Of a stretch of DNA of 64,000 nucleotides, positions 9,131-18,207 are shown piece by piece. The notes beneath the pieces are model-generated. The model had not been told where the DNA came from, made no database searches, and saw only the letters and a list, made by a program, of their open reading frames with translations. The translations under genes and the position numbers were made by a program. Every line of letters starts with the position of its first letter. The first letter of the stretch is position 1. The stretch covers positions 143,918 to 207,917 of the forward strand of contig CADCGB010000002.1 in NCBI GenBank assembly GCA_902800815.1, written 5' to 3'. The DNA is from Fibrobacter succinogenes (GTDB taxonomy: Bacteria > Fibrobacterota > Fibrobacteria > Fibrobacterales > Fibrobacteraceae).

Positions 9131-9835
9131 ATGTTCAAGGGTTTCCGCCTCGTTTGCGGAGCGGTGTTCTTTGTTGCACTTACCGCACTTTTCGGCTGCC
9201 TCGACCTCCCCGACGACCCGAACGTAAGCCAGAACGTTGAACGGGTAGACATATTCCTGTTCCAGGACGGCACCCCGGATTCCACGCTTCTCAAGATTCG
9301 CCCAAACGATTCTGCAGTCGTAAGGGCGGCTATCTACCCGAGGCAGTTCAAGTACAGTCTCACGTTCCACTGGCTATACTGCAAGGGAGACTCCGCCACC
9401 ATAATCGGCGACAGCGCGGAATACACCATCCCGGCCAGTCCGAATGCTTCCGACATCCCCAACGCCCTCGAGGTTTCCGACGAGGTCGGGAACACCCTGC
9501 GCAAGGATTTCGTGATTAACGTGAACATGGCCCCCATGCTCTACGCCGCGACTATCCCGGCCGACGGCGATACGCTCTACGGCAACAAGCACACGTCCAT
9601 CCAGTTCAAGTGGAAATCCTACGACTACGACTCCTTTGACGAGAACAAGCTGCAGCACACGCTCATCATCGACGGCACGGAATACCCGGTCAGCCGCCTT
9701 ACCGAGATCGTCCAGTCAGGCTTTACCGAAGGCAAGCACACGTTCCAGATCATAGTGCAGGATTCCTTCGGCGATGCGGACACACTTGCGCCACGCACCT
9801 TCTACATGCTTGATACGCTCGGAGGCACCCTATGA
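9131..9835 (+). CDS. Lipoprotein, first gene of envelope cluster
   Basis: The start at 9131 gives a clean lipoprotein signal (MFKGFRLVCGAVFFVALTALFGC, written here only as a type II signal with Cys23 after LFG). A GTG at 9086 would add 15 residues before the signal and is less likely. The mature part (about 210 residues) is beta-rich, with phrases such as PANGDTLYGN/ADGDTLYG and FKWKSYDYDSFDENKLQH, similar to Ig/fibronectin-like segments that describe a difference between states. No family is recognised. The stop overlaps the next start (ATGA), so the genes are translationally coupled. Confidence 0.75.
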   Translation: MFKGFRLVCGAVFFVALTALFGCLDLPDDPNVSQNVERVDIFLFQDGTPDSTLLKIRPNDSAVVRAAIYPRQFKYSLTFHWLYCKGDSATIIGDSAEYTIPASPNASDIPNALEVSDEVGNTLRKDFVINVNMAPMLYAATIPADGDTLYGNKHTSIQFKWKSYDYDSFDENKLQHTLIIDGTEYPVSRLTEIVQSGFTEGKHTFQIIVQDSFGDADTLAPRTFYMLDTLGGTL

Positions 9836-11415
9836 AGTTCGCCTTCCGCGCATTTTTCGCATTCGCGCTCGCGATAGCGCTCGCCTGCAATTTTTCCGCG
9901 TGTAGCAACGGCGAGGACTACCTCTACGACGAGGAACAGTCCACGTTCATCGAGGTCTCCATCGAGATGGCGTACTCGTTCGACTCGAGCAGCACCCGGA
10001 TGAGGTCCGACACGCTCACTCCCGCCGACACGCTCATATTTATCGCGAACATTCTCCCCTCCAAGTCCATCAAGATCAAGCGATACCTCTGGACCATCGA
10101 CGGCGAGACGCTCTCGTACGATTTCAGTTTCCGCAAGAACATCGAGGAGCCGGGCCCGCACAAGATAGCCTTCTTCCTCGAGACATACCTGGGCGACACG
10201 CTCTCGGATACGCTCACCCTGCAGATATCGAACCTGCCGGTACTCGACGTAAGCAAGTTCATCCCCGCGCCGGGCTCGCAGGGCCTCCCCACTTCGGGCG
10301 GGGTTTCGTTCGCGTGGAGCGCATTCGATCCGGATTCCATTGCGAGCCTCCACTACCACTTTGCCATCGAGGGGATTGTCGACACCATCGTTCCGGAGCC
10401 GGCCTTCACCTACTGGGGCAACCTCCCCCCGCTTGAACACCTGCACTGGAGCGTGCGGGCGATAAACGAATTCGGTTTTGCTTCACGCTCCACTATCCAC
10501 GGGGACTTCTTTACCAAGGGCGGCATCGGAGAAGCAGGCGTCACGGGCGCCGTCACCACCAGTACCGCAGCAATCGGCACCGGCAACTATGAATTCAGCG
10601 TGAACGCCACCGTGCTGGACAGACTCGGGAATACCGTGCTCTCGAAGGATATCGAAAGCAACAGCCTCGCCACAAAGGCATTCTCCATATCGCCCCTAAG
10701 CGCAGGGACATACCGCATCGCGTTCAGCGTGCCGGAGTATCCCGACTTTAAGGGAGACACGCTCGACATCACGCTCCACGAGGGCGAGGTGCAGGACCTC
10801 GACACGCTCACCCTGCACGATACCACGCCACCACGCATTGCAGCGCTTTTCGCCGGCAAAGCCTTCAGTCGCATCGACACGCTGGACTACAGCGACACGC
10901 TCAAGTTCCTCGTCCTGGATTTCGGTTCGCCAGCACCCCATATAGCCCTGTCCGCGTTCATGGAATCAACACTCCTTAACGAGACTTCGCTATCGGGCGA
11001 CACGTTCACCGTAGTCCTCCCCGAAACGGCACGTACCTGGAACAAGCGACTACTTGACATCGTCGCCACCGACGCGAGCAAGAACAAGACCGTGCGCAAC
11101 TATACCCTCGAGGGCAGCGAATCCTGGTTCCGGACGAACCCTGATTCCACCCTGTTCACGGGCGATTCCATACGCCTCTATATTTTTGACAACAACCACT
11201 ACGGATTCAAGCCCGACACGTTCTACTTCAATATCGGCACCAAGAACTTTGTCCAGCACGCAGGCGACGTCTCGCTCTATGTGCAGACATTTACAGGCGC
11301 CGACTTCAACGAGGGCGCCAACGTAATCGAGTGCGGCGTCCGTTACACGAACGGCATTACGCAATGGAAGCGCTGGACGCTCATCCGCAGAAACCCCACC
11401 GGAGGTGAGCCATGA
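9832..11415 (+). CDS. Large beta-rich lipoprotein, second gene of envelope cluster
   Basis: A 527-residue protein with a lipoprotein signal; the lipobox Cys is either Cys24 (NFSAC) or Cys19 (IALAC). The rest looks like successive Ig/fibronectin-type beta domains: an early segment with IKRYLWTIDGETLSYDF, then a segment with PAPGSQGLPTSGGVSFAWSAFDPD, a carboxypeptidase-regulatory-like part (AGTYRIAFSVPEYPDFKGDTLDITL) and an Asp/Thr-rich C-terminal domain. It shares the layout signal-Ig-Ig with its neighbours on both sides, so the three may be old paralogues or parts of one surface complex (inference). It overlaps the flanking genes by 4 bases on each side. Confidence 0.75.
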   Translation: MKFAFRAFFAFALAIALACNFSACSNGEDYLYDEEQSTFIEVSIEMAYSFDSSSTRMRSDTLTPADTLIFIANILPSKSIKIKRYLWTIDGETLSYDFSFRKNIEEPGPHKIAFFLETYLGDTLSDTLTLQISNLPVLDVSKFIPAPGSQGLPTSGGVSFAWSAFDPDSIASLHYHFAIEGIVDTIVPEPAFTYWGNLPPLEHLHWSVRAINEFGFASRSTIHGDFFTKGGIGEAGVTGAVTTSTAAIGTGNYEFSVNATVLDRLGNTVLSKDIESNSLATKAFSISPLSAGTYRIAFSVPEYPDFKGDTLDITLHEGEVQDLDTLTLHDTTPPRIAALFAGKAFSRIDTLDYSDTLKFLVLDFGSPAPHIALSAFMESTLLNETSLSGDTFTVVLPETARTWNKRLLDIVATDASKNKTVRNYTLEGSESWFRTNPDSTLFTGDSIRLYIFDNNHYGFKPDTFYFNIGTKNFVQHAGDVSLYVQTFTGADFNEGANVIECGVRYTNGITQWKRWTLIRRNPTGGEP

Positions 11416-12803
11416 AGCGACTAGCCTCCGTCATCTCTATGCTTGCGGCCATGACGGCTCTCCTTGCCTGCGGGGATTCCCACCTGGTAGAAGAGAGCGA
11501 CCAGCCGACGCTCGGGCAGTACATATTCGTACTCCCGGACCGCTATAGTGGCCAGCCCTACAAGTACGGTTCACCTTCTACGACCGTCTACCTCGACACA
11601 AACCAGTCCATCAAGTTCTGGGCGTCGTATACCTTGGACGGGCGGTACATTCCCTCGGATTCCGCCGAAAACCACTTCCTGAACCACAGCTGGACTATTG
11701 ACGGCGAATACTACAACATCTCGCCCTTGCGTTTCAAGTTCTCCACGCCCGGCTACAAGCAAGGAATTCTCGAGACCATCGACCTGCTGAACGACACCCT
11801 GCGCGATACGGTAAACATCTACGTAAACACACCCGTATCCGTAGGCATCATCGCCCCCGTCAACGGCTACAACCGCGTAAACCCGGGCCCGAACAGCAGC
11901 GTAGAACTGCGCTGGACACTCACGGGGGTTGACCCCTGGGAAGAATCGACCTGCTATGTCTACGCGACATACGACAAGGACTACCTGTGGAAATCTTCTA
12001 TCGGGAAGGTGGACTGCAACGAAGGCGCCACCCTCAACGGGAATTTCCTGGGCGACTCCCTCACCCGATACATCATGCAGCACCCCGAAAGAGACACCTC
12101 CGTCACCATCTACTGGGGCGTAAAGGCAATCACCTTTACCGAAGACGGTTTCGAGGAAAGCGATTCTACCGACATATCCAGTTTCTCTACGCTATTCATG
12201 CATACCGATTCGGCAACGATCAGCATTCCCGTTGTCTACGACTACCTGCGCAACAGCAAAGTCTATACAAGACTCGTTGTAACCAGCAGTGCAGGCGACA
12301 CGCTCGACATTCAGGACGCCAAGGTTTCGCCCACGACGTTTATCTCCAGGGTTGCCGCACAAACAGGCGTCAACATCCACGTATACGATGTTTCAAAAAA
12401 AGAATACGAATCAGAAGGCGTCACGGTAAACACTTATTCCGGAGCGATGACCCAAGTCGACACGATCCATATGCAGGACCATGTCCAGCCGCAGGTCGCC
12501 CTACTCAGCAGCGCAATTCCCTTCAACGACAGCATCGCCTTCTACGCCCTTGATGACGGTTCGGGCATAAACCCCAACCGCATCCACGTCACCGTGGATT
12601 CCGACACCGTCGAATTCAATTACGAGGAGCCCTTCATCAAGTTCAGGAGCAAGTGCATCGTCGGGTGTTCCATCCGGGTATCTGTCGAGGACAACGCCCG
12701 CAACATGAGCCCCAAGGTGTTCTGGGAAACAAAGCCTAGTCAGGGATTCCTCGACTCGCTCTTCATTAACGGGCCTTACAGCGAACTTTCGGGAGAAAAA
12801 TGA
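11412..12803 (+). CDS. Beta-rich lipoprotein, third gene of envelope cluster
   Basis: A 463-residue protein with a type II signal peptide ending at Cys20 (ALLAC). Phrases like SWTIDGEYYNISP and IIAPVNGYNRVNPGPNSSVELRWTL parallel YLWTIDGETLSYD and the Pro-rich segment of the gene before it, which supports paralogy. A C-terminal part (PQVALLSSAIPFNDSIAFYALDDGSGI) mirrors PRIAALFAGKAFSRIDTLDY of the second gene. Function unknown. It overlaps both neighbours through ATGA junctions. Confidence 0.75.
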   Translation: MKRLASVISMLAAMTALLACGDSHLVEESDQPTLGQYIFVLPDRYSGQPYKYGSPSTTVYLDTNQSIKFWASYTLDGRYIPSDSAENHFLNHSWTIDGEYYNISPLRFKFSTPGYKQGILETIDLLNDTLRDTVNIYVNTPVSVGIIAPVNGYNRVNPGPNSSVELRWTLTGVDPWEESTCYVYATYDKDYLWKSSIGKVDCNEGATLNGNFLGDSLTRYIMQHPERDTSVTIYWGVKAITFTEDGFEESDSTDISSFSTLFMHTDSATISIPVVYDYLRNSKVYTRLVVTSSAGDTLDIQDAKVSPTTFISRVAAQTGVNIHVYDVSKKEYESEGVTVNTYSGAMTQVDTIHMQDHVQPQVALLSSAIPFNDSIAFYALDDGSGINPNRIHVTVDSDTVEFNYEEPFIKFRSKCIVGCSIRVSVEDNARNMSPKVFWETKPSQGFLDSLFINGPYSELSGEK

Positions 12804-13432
12804 TGCAGAAGCTTATCCCGATTTTCACGCTCGTTCTGGCACTCGCCTCACTCACTTTCGCGGAGGAGGCGCACAAGTACCTGCACATCTCGACGAACCC
12901 TTCGTATGCGGACGCCTACGTGAACACCACCCGCAGGAATTTCGCCGCAAACCCCGATGCAAGTCTCCCCGGCTTCATAGAAATCCCTGCCGACGAGCAT
13001 ATGGTGCTCGTGACAATCTTCAAGCCGGGCTACAGGGACACGACCATCAACGTGACGCTTGCCGAAAGCGACACTTCGTACCTGATTGTTTCCCTTGCAC
13101 CCAGTTACGACGACGTATACCTTGAACGCCAGCAGAAGGCGCTTTCGCACCGCACGCGACGGAATATCGGGTTCAGGCTCGCCATCGCATCGGGCGTGCC
13201 CCTTATCGCAAGTGGCATAGCGGCACTCGTCGCCGAATACAACATCGACAAGGCAAGCGACAAGAAGGACCTTATCGAAAAGAGCGTTATCCGGGAAGGC
13301 GACGAGTACGTCCACAACCTGGAAAGTTATAGCGAGCACCGCGACAACGCGGAATCGGCCAAGAAGTTTTCTGTAGGTACACTTATTGCGGGAGCGGTCC
13401 TCCTCGGTTTTGGAATAGTCCTTTCGTTCTAG
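12800..13432 (+). CDS. PEGA-domain membrane protein (210 aa)
   Basis: A signal peptide (MMQKLIPIFTLVLALASLTFA) is followed by one PEGA domain (about 28-100: HISTNPSYADAYVN..., FKPGYRDTTINVTL), a small beta domain often found in surface proteins. Two hydrophobic segments (about 128-150 and 186-208) enclose a charged loop, and the protein ends in FGIVLSF. The same C-terminal hairpin occurs in the next gene and in the gene at 36849-38177. Overlaps the preceding lipoprotein gene (ATGATG). Confidence 0.8.
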   Translation: MMQKLIPIFTLVLALASLTFAEEAHKYLHISTNPSYADAYVNTTRRNFAANPDASLPGFIEIPADEHMVLVTIFKPGYRDTTINVTLAESDTSYLIVSLAPSYDDVYLERQQKALSHRTRRNIGFRLAIASGVPLIASGIAALVAEYNIDKASDKKDLIEKSVIREGDEYVHNLESYSEHRDNAESAKKFSVGTLIAGAVLLGFGIVLSF

Positions 13433-13442
13433 CGGGTAAAAC

Positions 13443-15026
13443 ATGAGCAGCACCATGAAAAAAGTTATCCTCCTCCTAGCGGCAAGCCTTATGGCACATG
13501 CCTTTGCGGAAGACCCGCAGGGCATGCAGGTTATGGTCGAGCTTGTCTCGGGCACAAAGCAGAAGGCGCAGTTCCTCGGCATCGAGAACGATACCGTGAG
13601 TCTCGGCGGCTACATCAAGAACGAATTTACCGTGCTGAAGTTCCCGAAGAGCCAATTCAAGAGCATTCTCGATTCCCTCGGGAACAATATCCTTGCTACC
13701 CCTAGCCAGGGCACGCCCGCAGTTCAGGATTCCGCGCAGGAATACGAGCCGGTAGACCCGAACGCCCCCGGGTTTGTAAGTGAGGAAACCGGTACCGAAC
13801 AGACCGCAGAAGTAAACCCCGAGCCGCCCGCAGGCGAGTACATTCCAGACAAAGTATTTGTCGGGTACGAATCCGACGGTATCGATTCCAGCAAGGGCGC
13901 GCTCCTTACGGCTTTGACTTTCGAGATCATGCACGAACTTGACCCGCGGTTCGGCATGCGCGGGCACAGCGCCACCCCGCAATGCAACGAACGTGCCTGC
14001 GTGCAGGATTACTGGAAAACGTACGGCGTGAAGGATATCTACTTCGGGAAGATTTCACGAGCACAGCACCCGGATTCCGCGAACGTGGAAATCACGCGCG
14101 TGCTTTACGAGGAGGAACTCCCCACCATATCCAAGGAGCAGGTCACCCTCTCGCTTGATTCCCTATTGCAGGATGCCATCAAGGACGGCTCCCTCGTGAA
14201 CCTCGTCAAGAAGGCGGCCGGGTTCCCCACCCCCTCCAAGCGCAAGCGCAGCTACATCCACGTGGAAACGGACCCGGAATCCGCCACCATCTCGCGTCCC
14301 GAGAAGGATGCGATATGCAAGTCTCCCTGTACCTTCGCCGTTTCGGATACCGGCAAGATCGAGATAAACGCGTACTGGAGCGTCGATAAGCACCTGTGGG
14401 GCGCACAGACGTTCGTGCGCCCGCTCCCTGGCGACACGGTGAAGGTCTCGCTCAAGCTGAAGCGCGTGATTCCCGAAATCAAGATCGTATCTAACCCCGT
14501 CGGCGCAGAAATTTTCCCGGGCACCGAGGAGATTACTCGTGACAGCAAGTCCATCGGCACCACGCCGAAAATCATCTCGCTCACCAACCCGGGTATGACA
14601 CACCTGCGCCTCCGCAGGGAAGGCTACCGCGATACGCTCGTGAACTTCTACGTTGCCCCCGTCTCCGAAATCAATCTCGATATCTCGATGGAACACCTCA
14701 CTGACTTTGAGGAAATCAAGAAGCAGGAGGAATGGGCAAAGCAGCGCAGGATCTCGTTCATCGGCAAGGCGATGATGGGGTCTTCCGTCGCGCCGTTCCT
14801 CGCAGGCGCGCTCCTACTTTACCTCGCCCAGCAAAACTACGACGATGCCGACGACATCAAGGCAGAACTCAAGATGCCGAGTGCCGCGAAGGGCGAAAAC
14901 TACAACAGGAAAAAGCAGAAGAACAAGGACCTCGTGGATACAGGCGACCGCTACAGCATCATAGGCGGTAGCCTCATCGGTGCGGGTATTGCCGTATTCG
15001 GGCTGGGCCTGTTCCTCACTTTCTAG
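13443..15026 (+). CDS. Double PEGA-domain membrane protein (527 aa)
   Basis: A signal peptide (ending near AHAFA) is followed by a short beta domain (VELVSGTKQKAQFLGIENDTVSLGG), a low-complexity acidic stretch, and a domain near residues 140-260 in the position of a GNA1162/TolB-like N-domain (GYESDGIDSSKGALLTALT, CVQDYWKTYGVKDIYFGKIS). Two PEGA domains follow (about 270-340 and 345-415), then a C-terminal hairpin of two hydrophobic segments with a charged loop, ending in GLGLFLTF. A second ATG 4 codons in could also be the start. It is paired with the smaller PEGA gene before it. A terminator follows. Confidence 0.8.
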   Translation: MSSTMKKVILLLAASLMAHAFAEDPQGMQVMVELVSGTKQKAQFLGIENDTVSLGGYIKNEFTVLKFPKSQFKSILDSLGNNILATPSQGTPAVQDSAQEYEPVDPNAPGFVSEETGTEQTAEVNPEPPAGEYIPDKVFVGYESDGIDSSKGALLTALTFEIMHELDPRFGMRGHSATPQCNERACVQDYWKTYGVKDIYFGKISRAQHPDSANVEITRVLYEEELPTISKEQVTLSLDSLLQDAIKDGSLVNLVKKAAGFPTPSKRKRSYIHVETDPESATISRPEKDAICKSPCTFAVSDTGKIEINAYWSVDKHLWGAQTFVRPLPGDTVKVSLKLKRVIPEIKIVSNPVGAEIFPGTEEITRDSKSIGTTPKIISLTNPGMTHLRLRREGYRDTLVNFYVAPVSEINLDISMEHLTDFEEIKKQEEWAKQRRISFIGKAMMGSSVAPFLAGALLLYLAQQNYDDADDIKAELKMPSAAKGENYNRKKQKNKDLVDTGDRYSIIGGSLIGAGIAVFGLGLFLTF

Positions 15027-15050
15027 CAAAAAAACACCTTAAAATCGTGA

Positions 15051-15087
15051 AAAACGGGCTGTTTGGGGCAACCAGACGCCCGTTTTG
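15051..15087 (+). terminator. Terminator after PEGA gene
   Basis: AAAACGGGC pairs with GCCCGTTTT across an 18-base loop; a short T run ends the stem. It separates the lipoprotein/PEGA genes from the barrel gene. Confidence 0.7.
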
Positions 15088-15100
15088 CGTATACAAAAAC

Positions 15101-15108
15101 TAAATTTA
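15101..15108 (+). promoter_or_regulatory. TAAATTTA box directly abutting a start codon
   Basis: TAAATTTA ends one base before the ATG at 15109. If it acts as the -7 element the transcript would start inside or after this ATG, so translation might begin at the third codon ATG (15115) or the box may not be used. Confidence 0.3.
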
Positions 15109-16749
15109 ATGACGATGCGTAAACTACTTATATCATTCCTGCTTTTGACCGCAGCGGTCTATGCGGCAGATTTCGAGCGCTCCAATTGGCGCGCCCAGAT
15201 GTACCTGCAGGCAGAACCTGCCTTTATCCACTTTGAATCCGAAGAACCGCAATTGCTGAAAGAGCCTATCGACAAGGAACTCCTCACCGTCCCCGTGAGC
15301 GTCGGTTTCCTGTTCAACCCGTTCTTTACGCCCCTCTTCAAGGCCGATATTCCGTTTACCTTCTGGCTCGGTGCCGAGGTCAACTCCATACAGTTCCGTG
15401 AAATTGCAAACGACCCCCAATATTATGGTGTCAATGACAAGGGCAAGAAGAACACGGAAGAAGATCTTTCCGAAAACGGCGAAGGCCGCACGCTCTCCTT
15501 CCGCGCATACGCCCCGTCCGTAGTCGGCGGTTTTGCCTTTAACCTTGGCGGTGACTTTGACCTGCGCGTGCTCGGCGGTTACGGCTTCCACTTCTTTACC
15601 TTCGTGGACAACTACTCCACCAGCACCAAGGACCACACCGAGATGCTCCCGACGGCGTTCGTTTCTGGCGCCCTCGAATACCGCATTACCGAGATTTTCC
15701 AGGACGTGGACATGAAGATCGGCATCAACGTGCGCAAGGAATTCCTGCCGTACGAAGACATGATGGCGACCTACCCCTACAAGTACGACAAGGAAAACCC
15801 GACCCCCTCCTCCGGTTACTCGGGCATCAACTTTGCGAAAGTATCCTACAAGTGGCCCGTACGCGTAGGCCTCGAACTCTCGTTCGACTTCGGGCGTGAA
15901 AGCCGCCGTGACCGCAGCATGCGCTTTACCCTGCGCGACCGCGACCAGGTGTTGCGCGACAACAGCGAGGTCAAGGACACCCTGAGCGACTGGGACTGCA
16001 TGGCCATCGAGCGTGACTACCGGTTCTTCCTCGACGAGAACGGCGAACTGCCCGACATGAGCGACGCCTACACCAAGACCCAGTTCTCCGACGTGCTGGA
16101 AAGCTTCCTCGCCTTCTGCCACCCGGCAGACCTCGCCACGAAGGAAAAGCTCTACGCAAGCCTCGACAGCGGCAAGATTGAACTGAAGGAATACCAGGTA
16201 CGCCAGGAAGATTCCCGCTTTGACCAGGTCATGGCGAGCAACGACCCCGAGATGCTCGAGATGTTCCTGCAGTACTACCCCGACTCCCCGCGCCGCGGCG
16301 AAGTTGAAGCCAAGATCCGCACTCTCAGCGAATACCACAAGTTCCGCGAGATCCAGGCACAGAACACCTTCAAGGCTTACCTCTCTTACCTGAACGACAA
16401 CCCCAACGGGGCATTCAGGGACGAGGCCGAAGCAGGCATCTTTGAGCTGGTGAAAAACAGCAACCGCCTGAAGGACTACGAAATCTACCTCAAGCGCTTC
16501 CCGAACGGCAAGTACGTCGAAGAGGCGAAGGCCGCCCTCAAGGCAGCCAACGGGAGCGCACCTTCCGTCATGGAATACCAGGCTCCGGAATACGTCGAAC
16601 CGCCTGCACCGGAACCGGCGGTCGAGGAACCCGAAGAGGAAGAAGAAGAGGAAGAAGAGGTCAAGCCGGCTCCGAAGAGCAAGAAGGCTAAGGCCAAGGC
16701 CAAGAAGGCCGCAAGCAAGAAGAAAGCCAAGTCCAAGAAGAGAAGATAG
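15109..16749 (+). CDS. Outer-membrane-like protein with helical repeats and Lys-rich tail
   Basis: Signal peptide MTMRKLLISFLLLTAAVYA, then about 260 residues of alternating amphipathic beta strands (NWRAQMYLQAEPAFIHFE..., SVGFLFNPFFTPLFK, GGFAFNLGGDFDLRVLGGYGF) typical of a barrel or barrel-like surface domain. Residues about 300-470 are helical with TPR-like spacing (EMLEMFLQYYPDSPRRGEVEAKI; FKAYLSYLNDNPNGAFRDEAEAGI; DYEIYLKRFPNGKYVEEAKAAL), three repeats of about 35-40 residues. The tail is a Glu run followed by a Lys/Ala-rich segment of about 25 residues. A TTG start 8 codons upstream was rejected because the ATG gives the better signal. Role unknown, probably an envelope scaffold. Confidence 0.8.
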   Translation: MTMRKLLISFLLLTAAVYAADFERSNWRAQMYLQAEPAFIHFESEEPQLLKEPIDKELLTVPVSVGFLFNPFFTPLFKADIPFTFWLGAEVNSIQFREIANDPQYYGVNDKGKKNTEEDLSENGEGRTLSFRAYAPSVVGGFAFNLGGDFDLRVLGGYGFHFFTFVDNYSTSTKDHTEMLPTAFVSGALEYRITEIFQDVDMKIGINVRKEFLPYEDMMATYPYKYDKENPTPSSGYSGINFAKVSYKWPVRVGLELSFDFGRESRRDRSMRFTLRDRDQVLRDNSEVKDTLSDWDCMAIERDYRFFLDENGELPDMSDAYTKTQFSDVLESFLAFCHPADLATKEKLYASLDSGKIELKEYQVRQEDSRFDQVMASNDPEMLEMFLQYYPDSPRRGEVEAKIRTLSEYHKFREIQAQNTFKAYLSYLNDNPNGAFRDEAEAGIFELVKNSNRLKDYEIYLKRFPNGKYVEEAKAALKAANGSAPSVMEYQAPEYVEPPAPEPAVEEPEEEEEEEEEVKPAPKSKKAKAKAKKAASKKKAKSKKRR

Positions 16750-16752
16750 GCC

Positions 16753-17505
16753 TTGAAAAAAATCGCCCTACTAGCACTCCTTGTCGCAGGCATGAGCCTC
16801 GCGGCATTTGCGCAAGTTGATTCTACCGTATCGCCCGCCCAGGTTGAAGCCGTTGCAGAAGCGACCGCCGACAGCGCCCCGAAGACCGGCATCTACGACC
16901 AGGTCATCGACTGGTACAACGAGAACCTGAACTACGGGACCATCGCACTGCTCATGGCGGTCGAGAGCTCGTTCATCCCCTTCCCGTCCGAACTGGTGGT
17001 GCCACCCGCCGCATACAAGGCGATGCAACCCGAGTCGGGCCTGAACATCATCTTCATCGTGATCTTCGCTACCATCGGGGCACTCGTGGGAGCGTTCATC
17101 AACTACTTCCTCGCAAAACTCCTCGGACGCCCGATTGTGTACAAATTCGCAGACAGCCGTCTGGGGCACTTTTTGTTGCTCGATTCGGGCAAGGTGACAA
17201 ACGCCGAGAGATTCTTCCTCGAGCACGGCGCAATCTCTACGCTCGTCGGCAGGCTCATCCCGGCAATCCGCCAGCTGATTTCTATCCCGGCGGGGCTTTC
17301 CAAGATGAAGCTCTGGGCATTCGCGCTCTACACCGCCATCGGCGCCACCTTCTGGAATATTATCCTCGCCATTCTCGGGTACATCGCCCACGGTCAGAAG
17401 GATATGATCCAGCAGTACAGCCACGAACTTTCCATCGGGCTTGTGGGGCTCGGCGTATTGTTTATCGGCTACATGACCTGGTGTGCGTTAAAGCCGAAGA
17501 AGTAA
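16753..17505 (+). CDS. DedA-family membrane protein with N-terminal signal-like extension
   Basis: Polytopic membrane protein of the DedA/SNARE-associated group, implicated in membrane lipid transport. Core motifs are ESSFIPFPSELVVPPAAY, GALVGAFINYFLAKLLGRP and LVGRLIPAIRQLISIPAGL, with four or five hydrophobic segments. The start is a TTG 3 bases after the upstream stop. The first 20 residues (MKKIALLALLVAGMSLAAFA) look like a cleavable signal peptide ahead of a 30-residue acidic linker, which is unusual for DedA proteins, and could direct the N-terminus to the periplasm. Likely co-transcribed with the barrel gene. Confidence 0.9.
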   Translation: MKKIALLALLVAGMSLAAFAQVDSTVSPAQVEAVAEATADSAPKTGIYDQVIDWYNENLNYGTIALLMAVESSFIPFPSELVVPPAAYKAMQPESGLNIIFIVIFATIGALVGAFINYFLAKLLGRPIVYKFADSRLGHFLLLDSGKVTNAERFFLEHGAISTLVGRLIPAIRQLISIPAGLSKMKLWAFALYTAIGATFWNIILAILGYIAHGQKDMIQQYSHELSIGLVGLGVLFIGYMTWCALKPKK

Positions 17506-18156
17506 CTAGAAGTCGCAGTTCTTGACGCAGCGATTCTTCTCGAAAATCGCCTCGAACGTTTTCACGCCCTTGGTAAACCTGCGGTACGGTCCGTTGCGGA
17601 GCCCGTGCTCGAAAGTCATCTCTTCCTTGAGGGCACCGAGTTCATCGTATATCTTTGCGACACCGTGAATCTGGCCCTGCACGTAGGGCAGTTCGCGCAC
17701 GACAAGCCCGCGTTCGCCCCACACTTCGCTCACACCATCGAGAACGCCCGCCTTGTAAACCTCGCGGGATTTCTTGATTCCGTTCTCGTAGAATTCCATG
17801 CTGGCTCCGTCCTCGATTCCATCCTTGTACCCGATGGTCTGCCAGACCTTGCCACTTTCGTAATAACTCTTGAACATGCCATCGAGCTTGCCGTTCTTGT
17901 ACGGAGCCTCGACAGCCACGTTCCCATTGGGGTGGTACGTGTAGGCGATTCCCTCGCGGATATCCGTCCCCTTCTGCACCGTGTACAGGCGAGCGAGCGT
18001 CCCGTCGTCAAGCGTAGTGCGGATGGTATCGAGTTCTACACCGCTCTGTTGAGCAGTCTTCTTGGGCGCCGCCTTTTTAGGAGCGGCCTTTGAAGGTGCT
18101 GCGAGGGCGTTGATAAAACCGCAACACAGGAGTATCACGAAAAATTCTTTTTTCAT
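17506..18156 (-). CDS. Secreted MORN-repeat (YwqK-like) protein
   Basis: Signal peptide MKKEFFVILLCCGFINALA, a Lys/Ala/Pro-rich linker (PSKAAPKKAAPKKTA), then about seven repeats of the MORN_2 type: GIAYTYHPNGNVAVEAPYKNG, KLDGMFKSYYESGKVWQTIG, and so on to GLRNGPYRRF. YwqK-like proteins are often annotated as antitoxins, but a secreted form more likely acts in the envelope. The ATG at 18156 is used; the GTG just before it is also in frame. A TACATTTA box lies 6 bases from the start on this strand. It ends exactly where the DedA gene ends (convergent). Confidence 0.85.
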   Translation of the reverse strand: MKKEFFVILLCCGFINALAAPSKAAPKKAAPKKTAQQSGVELDTIRTTLDDGTLARLYTVQKGTDIREGIAYTYHPNGNVAVEAPYKNGKLDGMFKSYYESGKVWQTIGYKDGIEDGASMEFYENGIKKSREVYKAGVLDGVSEVWGERGLVVRELPYVQGQIHGVAKIYDELGALKEEMTFEHGLRNGPYRRFTKGVKTFEAIFEKNRCVKNCDF

Positions 18157-18162
18157 CACGTA

Positions 18163-18170
18163 TAAATGTA
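18163..18170 (-). promoter_or_regulatory. TACATTTA box close to MORN gene start
   Basis: Read on the minus strand the bases are TACATTTA, 6 bases before ATG 18156. No Shine-Dalgarno is visible in between. Confidence 0.35.
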
Positions 18171-18207
18171 GTTTTATAGACGAGAATTATGTATTTTGCA
18201 GTTGCAT

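Noticed and set aside
15085..15108. TTG start upstream of the barrel protein
   Set aside because: It overlaps the terminator tail; the ATG at 15109 gives a proper signal peptide.
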